Source: Cylindrotheca closterium (lineage: Eukaryota; Bacillariophyta; Bacillariophyceae; Bacillariales; Bacillariaceae). Taken from it: a stretch of DNA of 13,549 nt. Below, piece after piece: positions 7,258 to 13,549 of this stretch. The notes under the pieces were generated by a model. It saw only the letters and a program-made list of their open reading frames with translations. It was not told where the DNA came from and searched no databases. Location: the NCBI GenBank assembly GCA_933822405.4, contig CAKOGP040001919.1, forward strand, positions 1 to 13,549. Reading direction: 5' to 3'. Each line of letters starts with the position of its first letter. Positions within the stretch are counted from its first letter, which is position 1. Made by a program: the position numbers and the translations under genes.

Positions 7258-7418
7258 AAACGATGAGAAGCGACCAAAGCGATGAGAAGCGACCACAACG
7301 CGATCAGAAGTGAGCAAAATAAGGTTTCTGCTCGTTCCGAATGGAAATTACTCGTTCCGAATGGAAATTACTCGTTTCCCAAAGCGATGAGAAGCGACCA
7401 AAGCGATGAGAAGCGACC
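7258..7418 (+). repeat. mirrored block of short tandem repeats
   Basis: The 19-bp unit AAAGCGATGAGAAGCGACC occurs at 7276-7294, 7381-7399 and 7400-7418, with a one-base-shorter copy at 7258-7275 and a decayed one at 7295-7315. In the middle lie two identical 20-bp units, CTCGTTCCGAATGGAAATTA, at 7331-7350 and 7351-7370. The block marks the left edge of the copia fragment that begins at about 7453. Confidence 0.92.
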
Positions 7419-7452
7419 AAAAGTGAGTAATTTTTTGGGGGCTGAATCTTGA

Positions 7453-9432
7453 CGCCCTAATAGTGACGAAGGTGCTCAAGAAGAGCACGCAGAAGAACAG
7501 CATGAAAATGAGACTGCGCTTTTGGTGGCGGATTTGGAGACACAAACGACCCTAACGTCAACACAGCTACTGCAGGCCCCATTGACATCGTTGCGTAACG
7601 ATAACGATACCGACGAGAACAACACCGAAGCTACCGTCACAGAGCGCATGCAACGCGAAATCAACCGCGCCGCCGCCATAGAGCGCATGAACAATCGTTT
7701 TAATCAAACAGGGCGGTACGTAGAAGCCCTCGAGGAGTCTCCCCTATCCCCTGAAGAAGTAGGAGCGCAAGACTCTGAAAAAGCAGGAGCGGATGAAGTT
7801 GAACCAAGTGAAGAAACAGGAGCGCAATATCTAGAAGATGAACCAAGTGAAGAAACAGGAGCGCAGTATCCAGAAGAAGAGGTCACATTCGTTCCTCCAG
7901 AAGAGCAACCCCTGTTCCATGATGAAACGGAGGGACAATTAGAAAATGATAGCCTTAACATTAGCGACTCATCATCTTTAGTGTATGAGCGCGATGACGT
8001 TGCGCTAGCACACGTGGCCAAAGAACGACAGTTACTGTGCAGTGTCCCACGACGAATCGGACGCTTTGCGCTAGCAAAATTCCTAGAGAATGCGTATCGC
8101 GACAACAGGAAGTACTGGTGGCGTTATGTGCCGGAGAAACTACAAAACACCGCAGATGTGCACCGTTATATGCACCTAATGTTAGGCAACCAAACATTCA
8201 ACGTGCTCCTAAATCAGATGACAGCAAAATCAGGAATCAAGAAGCATGGTGAGCTGGCAATTGCTGCACTAGTTAAAGAGCTTTCGCACAATCTTCATGA
8301 AAAGGACGTCATTGAAGGAAGAATGTTTAACGAATTGACGCAAGAACAGAGAGAAAAGGCCCTACGGGCAATAGCATTAATTAAAGAAAAGCGTGACGGT
8401 CGACTAAAGGGTAGAGTAGTTGCGGACGGTCGCCCCCAGCGGGAATGGACGGATCCTGACTCCGTGTATTCGCCGACTGTCTCCTGCGAAGGGATGATAC
8501 TGTCGCTTGGCATTGATGCGCATGAGAAACGTTTTGTGAGCGTTTGTGACATCGACGGGGCGTACTTACACGCATTCATGGACGAGTTCGTACTTATGGT
8601 TTTCGAAGGAGACCTAGCGGACATGCTTGTGAAGGCATGTCCAATGTACGCGAAATATCTCCACGTGACCAAAAGCGGCAAGAAACTCCTCTACGTGCGT
8701 TTGAAACGCGCGCTGTACGGGTGCATTAAATCTGCCATGTTGTGGTGGCTCATGTTGTCGGAGTTTCTCATCAAAGATGGATTCGAATTGAACCCTTACG
8801 ATTCTTGTGTGGCGAACAAGACGCTCTCCTGCGGAACCCAAATCACTATTTGCTGGTACGTGGACGACTTAAAGATTTCGTCGAAGAATGAACAAGCGGT
8901 ACACGACATAATTAAAAAACTAGAAGATCGTTTCGGAGAAATGCGTAAAAGCTTCGGAAAGAAACACACCTATTTAGGAATGGAAGTGGAGTTCTGCGAT
9001 GATGGTTCCGTGCGACTTAGTGTCCCGGACCACATCAAAGAATGCATCGAAGATTTCAGCGAAGACTTAGGGCGCTCTGTGGCAAACCCAGCAAGCAAGA
9101 AACTATTTCACGTGGACCCCGCGGCAGAAAGGCTTCCTGAGCCCAAGCGGAAGCTTCTGCATTCCCTGGTGCAGAAACTACTATGGGTCACAAAGCGATG
9201 CAGACCAGACATTATGGTCCCAATCGCCTTTCTGACAGGACGGGTGCAAAAGGCCTCTGTAGAAGATTGGGAGAAACTCCGAAGGGTTCTCTCATATTTA
9301 AACAATACAATAGACATGCCTCTAACAATCAAGATCAATGATTTAACGATAGTGAAGACATGGGTCGACGTGGCCTTCGCGGTACACAAAGATTTCAAGT
9401 CTCACACAGGGATACCCCGCAGTTTGTCCTAG
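7453..9432 (+). pseudogene. copia pol fragment with intact reverse transcriptase motifs (element C)
   Basis: An open frame of 660 codons from just after a TGA (7450-7452); first ATG at 7648. The first 200 codons are an acidic, Glu-rich linker with a 13-residue tandem repeat. The RVT_2-type RT runs from about 8380 to 9300: GRVVADGRPQREW, VCDIDGAYLHA (first catalytic Asp at 8548), RLKRALYGCIKSAMLWW and WYVDDLKIS (YVDD at 8857-8868). It ends with KTWVDVAFAVHKDFKSHTG, the first strand of RNase H with its Asp at 9367, then six unrelated residues and a stop. Gag, protease and integrase are absent on the left, where short tandem repeats begin; RNase H is cut on the right by the repeat island. RT motifs appear intact, so decay is recent or constrained. 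Confidence 0.8.
7801..7878 (+). repeat. two 39-bp tandem repeats in the acidic linker
   Basis: Units at 7801-7839 and 7840-7878 encode EPSEETGAQY[LP]E[DE] twice. A degenerate upstream relative (SPEEVGAQDSE) suggests earlier rounds of expansion. Confidence 0.88.
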
Positions 9433-9684
9433 ATCCGGATTTCTATGGTTTCTTTTTAGTCCGTGTGGTCATTTTCACCCTTTTCTGCATTAGTCTCTCA
9501 TGATGAAATTGACTTAGGGCAAATTAAAAGCGACCAGTCGAGTATTTAACAAGCAGAAATTGCGTTAATTCTTCCACCACTGTTCGCTCTAGTTCGCTCG
9601 TCGTGCATTCGCCGAAGCGGAAAATCATGAATTGTCGTAAAATGCCGAAATTGTCGTAAATTCCCAACAAGAAATCTACGACAA
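9433..9684. other. intergenic lead into the repeat island
   Basis: No gene is seen. The motif aattgtcgtaa occurs at 9630-9640 and 9649-9659 and is followed in inverted form by ctacgacaatt before the first 32-bp unit. So the repeat family begins here in opposite orientation. Confidence 0.5.
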
Positions 9685-9834
9685 TTCTAACGGTAATTGA
9701 GTACAATTGACGACATTTCTAACGGTAATTGAGTACAATTGACGACATTTCTAACGGTAATTGAGTACAATTGACGACATTTTTAACGGTAATTTAGGAC
9801 AATTGAAACGGTAATGGGGGACAATTTTAACGGC
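9685..9834 (+). repeat. 32-bp tandem repeat array, cluster 1
   Basis: Three identical 32-bp units at 9685-9716, 9717-9748 and 9749-9780 with the core ACGGTAATTGAGTACAATTG, followed by shortened, diverged units to about 9834. Each contains the palindrome CAATTG. The units touch each other with no spacers. Confidence 0.93.
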
Positions 9835-9936
9835 CTCGATCGTGCTAACTGTACCGTTTTTTTTTTTAATTGAAAATGTGAGCCTCGCTCGGAAGCAAGT
9901 GATCGGTGGACAATGAAAGTGCTATAAATCATTGGG

Positions 9937-10119
9937 ATGGTTGGAAAAGAAGTGACACCGGAACAGGTGCTGATCTACGGATTCGAGACAATTGGCAATC
10001 TACCTCCGATTACCACTGATGACTACACGGAGCACAACATCGGTGTTTTCTTGTCCAGTATGCGATGGACCATGGGCATCCTATCTTTGAAGCAAATACT
10101 GTACCACCAGAGTGAATAA
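9937..10119 (+). CDS. small open frame of 60 codons, unrecognised
   Basis: ATG at 9937, TAA at 10117-10119. The product has an acidic middle (ITTDDYTEHN) and no recognised motif. Its last 12 codons lie in the first copy of a 45-bp tandem duplication that includes AATAAA. Being inside the repeat island, it may be a remnant of a transposon gene or chance. No evidence of expression. Confidence 0.2.
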   Translation: MVGKEVTPEQVLIYGFETIGNLPPITTDDYTEHNIGVFLSSMRWTMGILSLKQILYHQSE

Positions 10120-10172
10120 ACTAGGATGTCTTTGAACAAAATACTGTACCACCAGAGTGAATAAACTAGATG
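10084..10172 (+). repeat. 45-bp tandem duplication
   Basis: Positions 10084-10128 and 10129-10172 share the series tctttgaa, aatactgtaccaccagagtg and aataaactag, with few differences (the second copy is one base shorter). Each copy has an AATAAA hexamer. Confidence 0.9.
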
Positions 10173-10194
10173 TCCTATTTGTATGATATGTCTA

Positions 10195-10244
10195 CTCAAC
10201 AGATTGTGATGATGTGTCGACTCCTCAACAGATTGTGATGATGT
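10195..10244 (+). repeat. 21-bp repeat, two copies
   Basis: Two identical copies of a 21-bp sequence (ctcaacagattg then tgatgatgt) lie at 10195-10215 and 10224-10244. Confidence 0.85.
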
Positions 10245-10374
10245 ATGTGTCTATGTGAAAGTCGGTACGTCTGTAACAGCCTTCTCGACGAGTAGGAGTC
10301 GAATAACGCCTTTTAACAGCAAGCAAAAAATTTTATTGGTCCCCTTGGTCATTGCCTTGGAGTGTTCAATACAT

Positions 10375-10490
10375 TTTTAACGGTAATTAAGGACAATCGA
10401 CGACATTTTTAACGGTAATTCAGGACAATCAGCGACATTTGAAACGGTAATTGAGAAAAAACCACGACATTTTTAACGGTAATTCATGCA
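10375..10490 (+). repeat. 32-bp tandem repeat array, cluster 2
   Basis: Units begin at 10375, 10407, 10439 and 10471, keeping the exact 32-bp period of cluster 1 with more divergence: TTTTAACGGTAATT, then ggacaatc and a gcgacat- or acgacat-type end. The last unit is partial. This is the same family as the array 0.6 kb upstream, same orientation. Confidence 0.88.
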
Positions 10491-10587
10491 TCGGAGAATC
10501 TAATGAATGAAGGTTTTTTCACGATTGCTTCTACTTATGATCACAATAAGTAATACGAAGCTATGGTCACTTTTTCCGAATACCCAA

Positions 10588-10924
10588 AATTGTACTCAAT
10601 TACCGTTAGAATTGTCGTCCATTGTCGTCAATTGTCGCCAATTGTCGTCAATTGTCGTCGACGGTCATTCACGACAATCGACAACATTTTTAACGGTAAT
10701 TGAGTACAAAATCGACGGAGTTGACGGCATTGCATGCGTACAATAATAACCGCCATCGTTTTGTCGTGAGCTGCTACTGGATTGGCATGTGCGCAAGCCA
10801 TCGACACAAAGAAAAATGTCGTCAATGACCCAGACATTGTTGTCAATGGTCCTTATGACCGTCGACGACAATTGACGACAATTGACGACAATTGACAACA
10901 TTTTAAACGGTAATTGAGTACAAT
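10588..10924. mobile_element. foldback/MITE-like inverted-repeat element
   Basis: The left arm 10588-10667 is the inverted counterpart of the right arm 10855-10924. The innermost 30 bp pair perfectly (right arm starts ATGACCGTCGACGACAATTG) and the outer ends pair again (ACGGTAATTGAGTACAATT). In between the arms differ by about one 10-bp unit. The spacer is about 187 bp and holds no gene. Arms made of short tandem repeats are typical of foldback elements. No target duplication was identified. Confidence 0.6.
10611..10660 (+). repeat. five 10-bp tandem repeats
   Basis: Consecutive 10-mers with consensus ATTGTCGTCA at 10611, 10621, 10631, 10641 and 10651, differing by single bases. The right arm of the inverted repeat has the complementary 10-bp repeat (GACGACAATT) at 10864-10893. 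Confidence 0.92.
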
Positions 10925-10944
10925 TGTAACGGTAATTGCGGACA

Positions 10945-11055
10945 ATTTTCATCTTGTCTCACTTAACGAATGTTTTTAAGTATAGACAGGAGTATTGAAA
11001 ACACCACCAAGACCATGAAGTGTTAAACAATGATTGAATTCCATGACTACGGAAG
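10945..11055. other. short spacer between repeat island and RNase H fragment
   Basis: AT-rich, no gene or repeat seen apart from the last decayed unit ending at about 10947. Confidence 0.4.
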
Positions 11056-11871
11056 ATGTTGAATCACCAACCCCCCTGCAGAAAGGGTGATCAAGCCGGC
11101 CTGCCTCCAATCTCTAATCAGATTCACGACAAAATGCGGCATATCCCAGGAAACATGATTTCCATGGGCAAAGGCGCTTTATATGCATGTTCCATGAAAC
11201 AGAAGCTCAATACAACAAGTACGACGGAGTCGGAAACCGTTGGCGCCAGTGACTGTCTCGGACAAACTATCTGGACTATGAACTTCCTGGAACACCAAGG
11301 CATACGTACACGCAGGAGATATTACTATCAAGATAATGAAAGCGCGATGCGTTTAGAAAAGAATGGTAGACAGTCTGCGAGCAAAAGATCGCGACACATA
11401 GACATCAGATTTTTCTTTATTAAGGATCGCATTAAGAGAGGTGACATTCACCTGCTCTATTGTCCCACGGAGGACATGCTGGCAGATTTCTTCTCCAAGC
11501 CACAACAAGGCAGCTTGTACACACGCTTCCGCGACATGGTATTGGGCATCACGCCAGTACCACCCGTGGAAGATCCCTCCTTGACTTGCCCGACATCTCA
11601 GGAGCGAGTTGGAAGTAGTATTTTTGGAGCTGGCGGACAACGTACGGACGGCGAGAATATGACCAAAATGACCAGACCAACGGTGACATGGGCAGACCGC
11701 GTTCGCGGTTTCGCAGGTGGGATTGCCAGACCAGAGTCGCTTGGTCCCGCGCATAAGAAAAAAATAGTAACGACCCTGTTAGAGCGACCCAAATGTTGCC
11801 GGCCGGCCACGCGCCTGCCAGGACTGTTTGATCGGTCCAAGTGGATTGACAGTCGTCTGTCTGACTCCTAG
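11056..11871 (+). pseudogene. copia RNase H and C-terminal tail (element D), 5' truncated
   Basis: Open frame of 271 codons. The first 22 codons show no similarity; recognisable RNase H starts near 11122. GNMISMGKGALYACSMKQKLN is followed by STTESETVGASD (catalytic Glu region near 11227-11235), YYQDNESAM (Asp at 11332), SKRSRHIDIRFFFIKDRI and DMLADFFSKPQQGS (Asp at 11485). The last 110 residues carry the PTVTWADRVRGF tail of this copia lineage and end at the TAG at 11869-11871. The first RNase H Asp and everything before it are missing. It complements element C, which ends just inside RNase H, yet the two overlap by about nine aligned residues that differ (VHKDFKSHTG versus IHDKMRHIPG). So they are probably separate copies, not one gene split by an insertion. 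Confidence 0.75.
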
Positions 11872-12036
11872 CCGACTTCTTTGACTGGCAAAAGACATTG
11901 GATTGTATGAGCTGCAATGCTCATTCAATCCAGGTAACAACAAATAGATACTGGAATTAACATTCAAATAAAAGTCCTTTTATCTTTTTTAGACTAGAGG
12001 CATAGGCCTGTCTGTGTATTATAGCCCTCTCAGTAG
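11872..12036. other. 3' flank of element D
   Basis: No gene. Contains a long hairpin (11899-11932), an AATAAA hexamer (aaataaaag, about 11967-11975) and a pyrimidine-rich run. A PPT/LTR boundary could not be fixed. Confidence 0.4.
11899..11932 (+). other. 14-bp-stem hairpin
   Basis: Arms 11899-11912 (tggattgtatgagc) and 11919-11932 (gctcattcaatcca) pair at 13 of 14 positions around the 6-nt loop tgcaat. It could act in RNA 3' end formation of element D or mark an element end; neither is shown. Confidence 0.6.
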
Positions 12037-12759
12037 GAGAGCTATACAGCCAGAAATTGGCCTCCAACAATCAGGTCGACCATCATGAAGAAATTGGAGT
12101 ATCCCATGGCACTAACCACCTTGGATGCCCAGCAATGGACAGACATTATGTCTCCGGTACTTCAGGTGTCCCTGCCAAAGGCCGGCGTCTGTCGCAATTT
12201 CCCTCGAGCTGTCGTGTTCGCTCCACTGTCCTATCAGGGTCTTGGACTCCCACATCCGTTTGGTTGTCAAGTGTTTAAACATCTTGAGATGTTGGTCCGA
12301 CACATGGCTAACAGGACCAAAAATGGTGACTACATGGAGGCCAACTTCCAAGCCCATCAACTAGAAACGGGGACATCCTTTGGAATCTTGCAACAAGTCT
12401 ACAACAACACGGCCATCTTAGCTTCCGACATGTGGATGAAACGAGTGTGGCATGAACTTGAGGGTCTGGACATCTATGTCGCTTGCGACTCCCCAGCCTT
12501 GTCACATCGCTGTAAGGACGACTCTCTGCTGGTGGATCTCTTCCTCAACCTGGAGGTTGACCAAGATGATCTCCTCTGGCTCAATTGGTGCCCAATGTTC
12601 CTCCAGGTATGCACAGTGTCCGACATTGTCAGTGCTGATAGGAGGTTTATCCGTCGTGCCGCTTGGAATGGAATCAGGGATGAGTGCTGCCGCTCACCAT
12701 ATCAATGGCCACGGACCGTTCGCCCAACCCGCCAACACTGGGACTTTGTTGGGATATGA
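12037..12759 (+). pseudogene. non-LTR retrotransposon (LINE) C-terminal fragment
   Basis: Frame 1 is open from after the TAG at 12034-12036 to the TGA at 12757-12759; the ATG at 12085 is internal, since homology already starts at about 12058 (WPPTIRSTIMKKLEYPMALTTL). The pattern IMSPVLQVSLPKAGVCR, FPRAVVFAPLSYQGLGLPHP and WCPMFLQVCTVSDIVSADRR matches the region behind the RT domain in LINE polyproteins recalled from diatoms. The endonuclease and RT domains are missing on the left, so the copy is 5' truncated, as LINEs usually are. On the right it breaks off after RPTRQHWDF, where the family normally continues. Non-functional fragment. Confidence 0.7.
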
Positions 12760-12769
12760 CGAAATATGA

Positions 12770-13102
12770 GTTTTTACGTTCCAAAAGAAACTATTCAAGT
12801 ACGAGGTTTTCGACACGTGCGATCGGATTTTGATCGTGCAAGATGTCGGGATTCGACGCAAGTATGCCGGGCGCAAGTCTGTCGGACAATCTGTATCCAC
12901 ACAAACAGGAAAAGATCCTGTACAAGTGGAATATTGTGTTGTGTACGATGCAGTAGGGAATAATGCAAGATATCCCAAAGTACTGCATTCAACACAGAAT
13001 TGTCGTAGAAGTCAAATCGAGTTCTGTAAACAAGGGATTTTCCAAGGGAAAATCGTCGAACTCACTTTTGTGATTGAATCATCAATTCAAGCCAAACATT
13101 AA
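12770..13102 (+). CDS. unrecognised open frame of 110 codons between two LINE fragments
   Basis: Open from after a TGA (12767-12769) to the TAA at 13100-13102, with no ATG near the start (a TTG at 12830 is the first start-like codon). The translation has mixed, non-repetitive composition with several Cys and Val-rich strand-like stretches (VQVEYCVVYDAVGNNARYP, GKIVELTFVIESS). That looks more protein-like than a chance frame. No family recognised. It may be an exon or a captured gene piece. Confidence 0.25.
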   Translation, partial: VFTFQKKLFKYEVFDTCDRILIVQDVGIRRKYAGRKSVGQSVSTQTGKDPVQVEYCVVYDAVGNNARYPKVLHSTQNCRRSQIEFCKQGIFQGKIVELTFVIESSIQAKH

Positions 13103-13213
13103 TCAAATAGGAACAATTTCACTCAAAGTATACCTAGACACAGGAGATCTATTGTCGTGAAAGTGTTGTACAGTCGATTACGAATTTAGATTGCAGAGAG
13201 TTTGTTCTGAGCG
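13103..13213. other. short stretch without gene
   Basis: Nothing recognised. Confidence 0.35.
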
Positions 13214-13549
13214 CTAAAGGCACTCACGATAGAGCACATTTTGCTTAATTCTAACAAAACAAAAGCAATCGGCCAAGAGCGGAGCCCAAGAGATTGACAT
13301 CAGAAAGTCAAAACCAAAGCCTTTGCTAATCATCATCCCCAAGAGAATGGAGCTAATTGCAACCCAGATAGGAGGTCCTGCCCCATTGCCTTGTCCACAT
13401 CCTTGAAATGGAATCAGGGTCAGAGGAGTAAAGACACGGTCTGAATCGCCAAACCCCGTACGCACCCGGTGCTTAGACTTCATCAGTGTATCAAACATGG
13501 AGCGAAGGGTACGCCATTGGATCCCAAAGCGCATGAGGCTAATGATTGC
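13214..13549 (-). pseudogene. LINE reverse transcriptase palm fragment, truncated before the catalytic Asp pair
   Basis: On the minus strand the frame is open from the right window edge (so 5' partial) to a stop at 13214-13216. It reads AIISLMRFGIQW, HRVRTGFGDSD, PFQGCGQGNGAGPPIWVAIS and GFGFDFLMSIS, then DCFCFV. The Q-G-x-G-Q-G-N-G-A-G-P box and spacing match LINE-type RTs recalled from diatoms. After FV the family has the catalytic D-D; here it changes abruptly to RIKQNVLYRECL and stops. The break at about 13253 is therefore one residue before the active site. The copy is dead and runs opposite to the LINE fragment at 12037-12759. Confidence 0.75.

Noticed and set aside
7258..7418. CRISPR-like or iteron origin array.
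   Set aside because: Unit spacing is irregular, there is no replication gene, and the context is eukaryotic transposon debris.
9685..10490. CRISPR array suggested by regular 32-bp repeats.
   Set aside because: The repeats are directly adjacent with no unique spacers, and the genome is evidently eukaryotic.
10507..10952. Small frames on both strands of the foldback region.
   Set aside because: They consist mainly of translated short repeats (IVV, QLPL patterns) and mirror each other because the DNA is an inverted repeat.
11353..11967. Several minus-strand frames of 62-133 codons opposite element D.
   Set aside because: The plus strand has clear RNase H homology; the antisense frames overlap each other and have no motifs.
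12791..12995. Minus-strand frames opposite the 12770-13102 frame.
   Set aside because: Short and overlapping, with no recognisable features; the plus frame is longer and better in composition.
1..13549. tRNA, rRNA or other structured RNA genes.
   Set aside because: No cloverleaf, conserved rRNA segment or other RNA family was recognised by eye.

Overview
The window looks like a transposon graveyard in a eukaryotic nuclear genome, most likely a diatom or related stramenopile. This assignment rests on recalled family resemblance, not on a search. It holds Ty1/copia-type pol fragments with the degenerate protease signature LVDRGANGGIAGDD, several copia RNase H domains, and non-LTR (LINE) reverse transcriptase fragments with a GQGNGAGPPIW box. 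No operons, Shine-Dalgarno-led genes or bacterial features are seen.

Layout. Positions 1-3149 are the 3' part of a copia LTR retrotransposon (element A). It has the end of gag, a protease broken by a 143-bp-offset tandem duplication, a long open pol frame (823-2835) that has lost the integrase core and reverse transcriptase, a polypurine tract, and a complete 288-bp 3' LTR (2862-3149) with perfect 8-bp inverted ends. At 3150 the RT/RNase H tail of a second copia element (B) begins in mid-gene, so A appears to have jumped into B. B runs to about 4260. Positions 4350-5918 hold the only gene that does not look like a transposon: a charged, low-complexity protein of 522 residues with no recognised domain.

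Positions 5919-7450 hold two 97%-similar 126/129-bp direct repeats flanking 403 bp, a minus-strand remnant resembling a tyrosine-recombinase core-binding domain, and a mirrored block of short tandem repeats. Positions 7453-9432 carry a copia pol fragment (element C) with an intact RT motif (WYVDD), cut just inside RNase H. Positions 9433-11055 are an AT-rich repeat island built on a 32-bp unit present in both orientations. It includes an inverted-repeat structure at 10588-10924 whose arms contain 10-bp tandem repeats. Positions 11056-11871 carry the complementary remainder of a copia RNase H (element D).

The right end has two LINE fragments in opposite orientations: a C-terminal piece on the plus strand (12037-12759) and an RT palm piece on the minus strand (13214-13549, running off the window). 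Between them lies a 454-bp stretch with an unrecognised 110-codon open frame.

No cooperating gene system is visible. The interest lies in nested insertions, a miniaturised but still open pol frame, the 32-bp repeat island, and one orphan gene next to a retrotransposon end.
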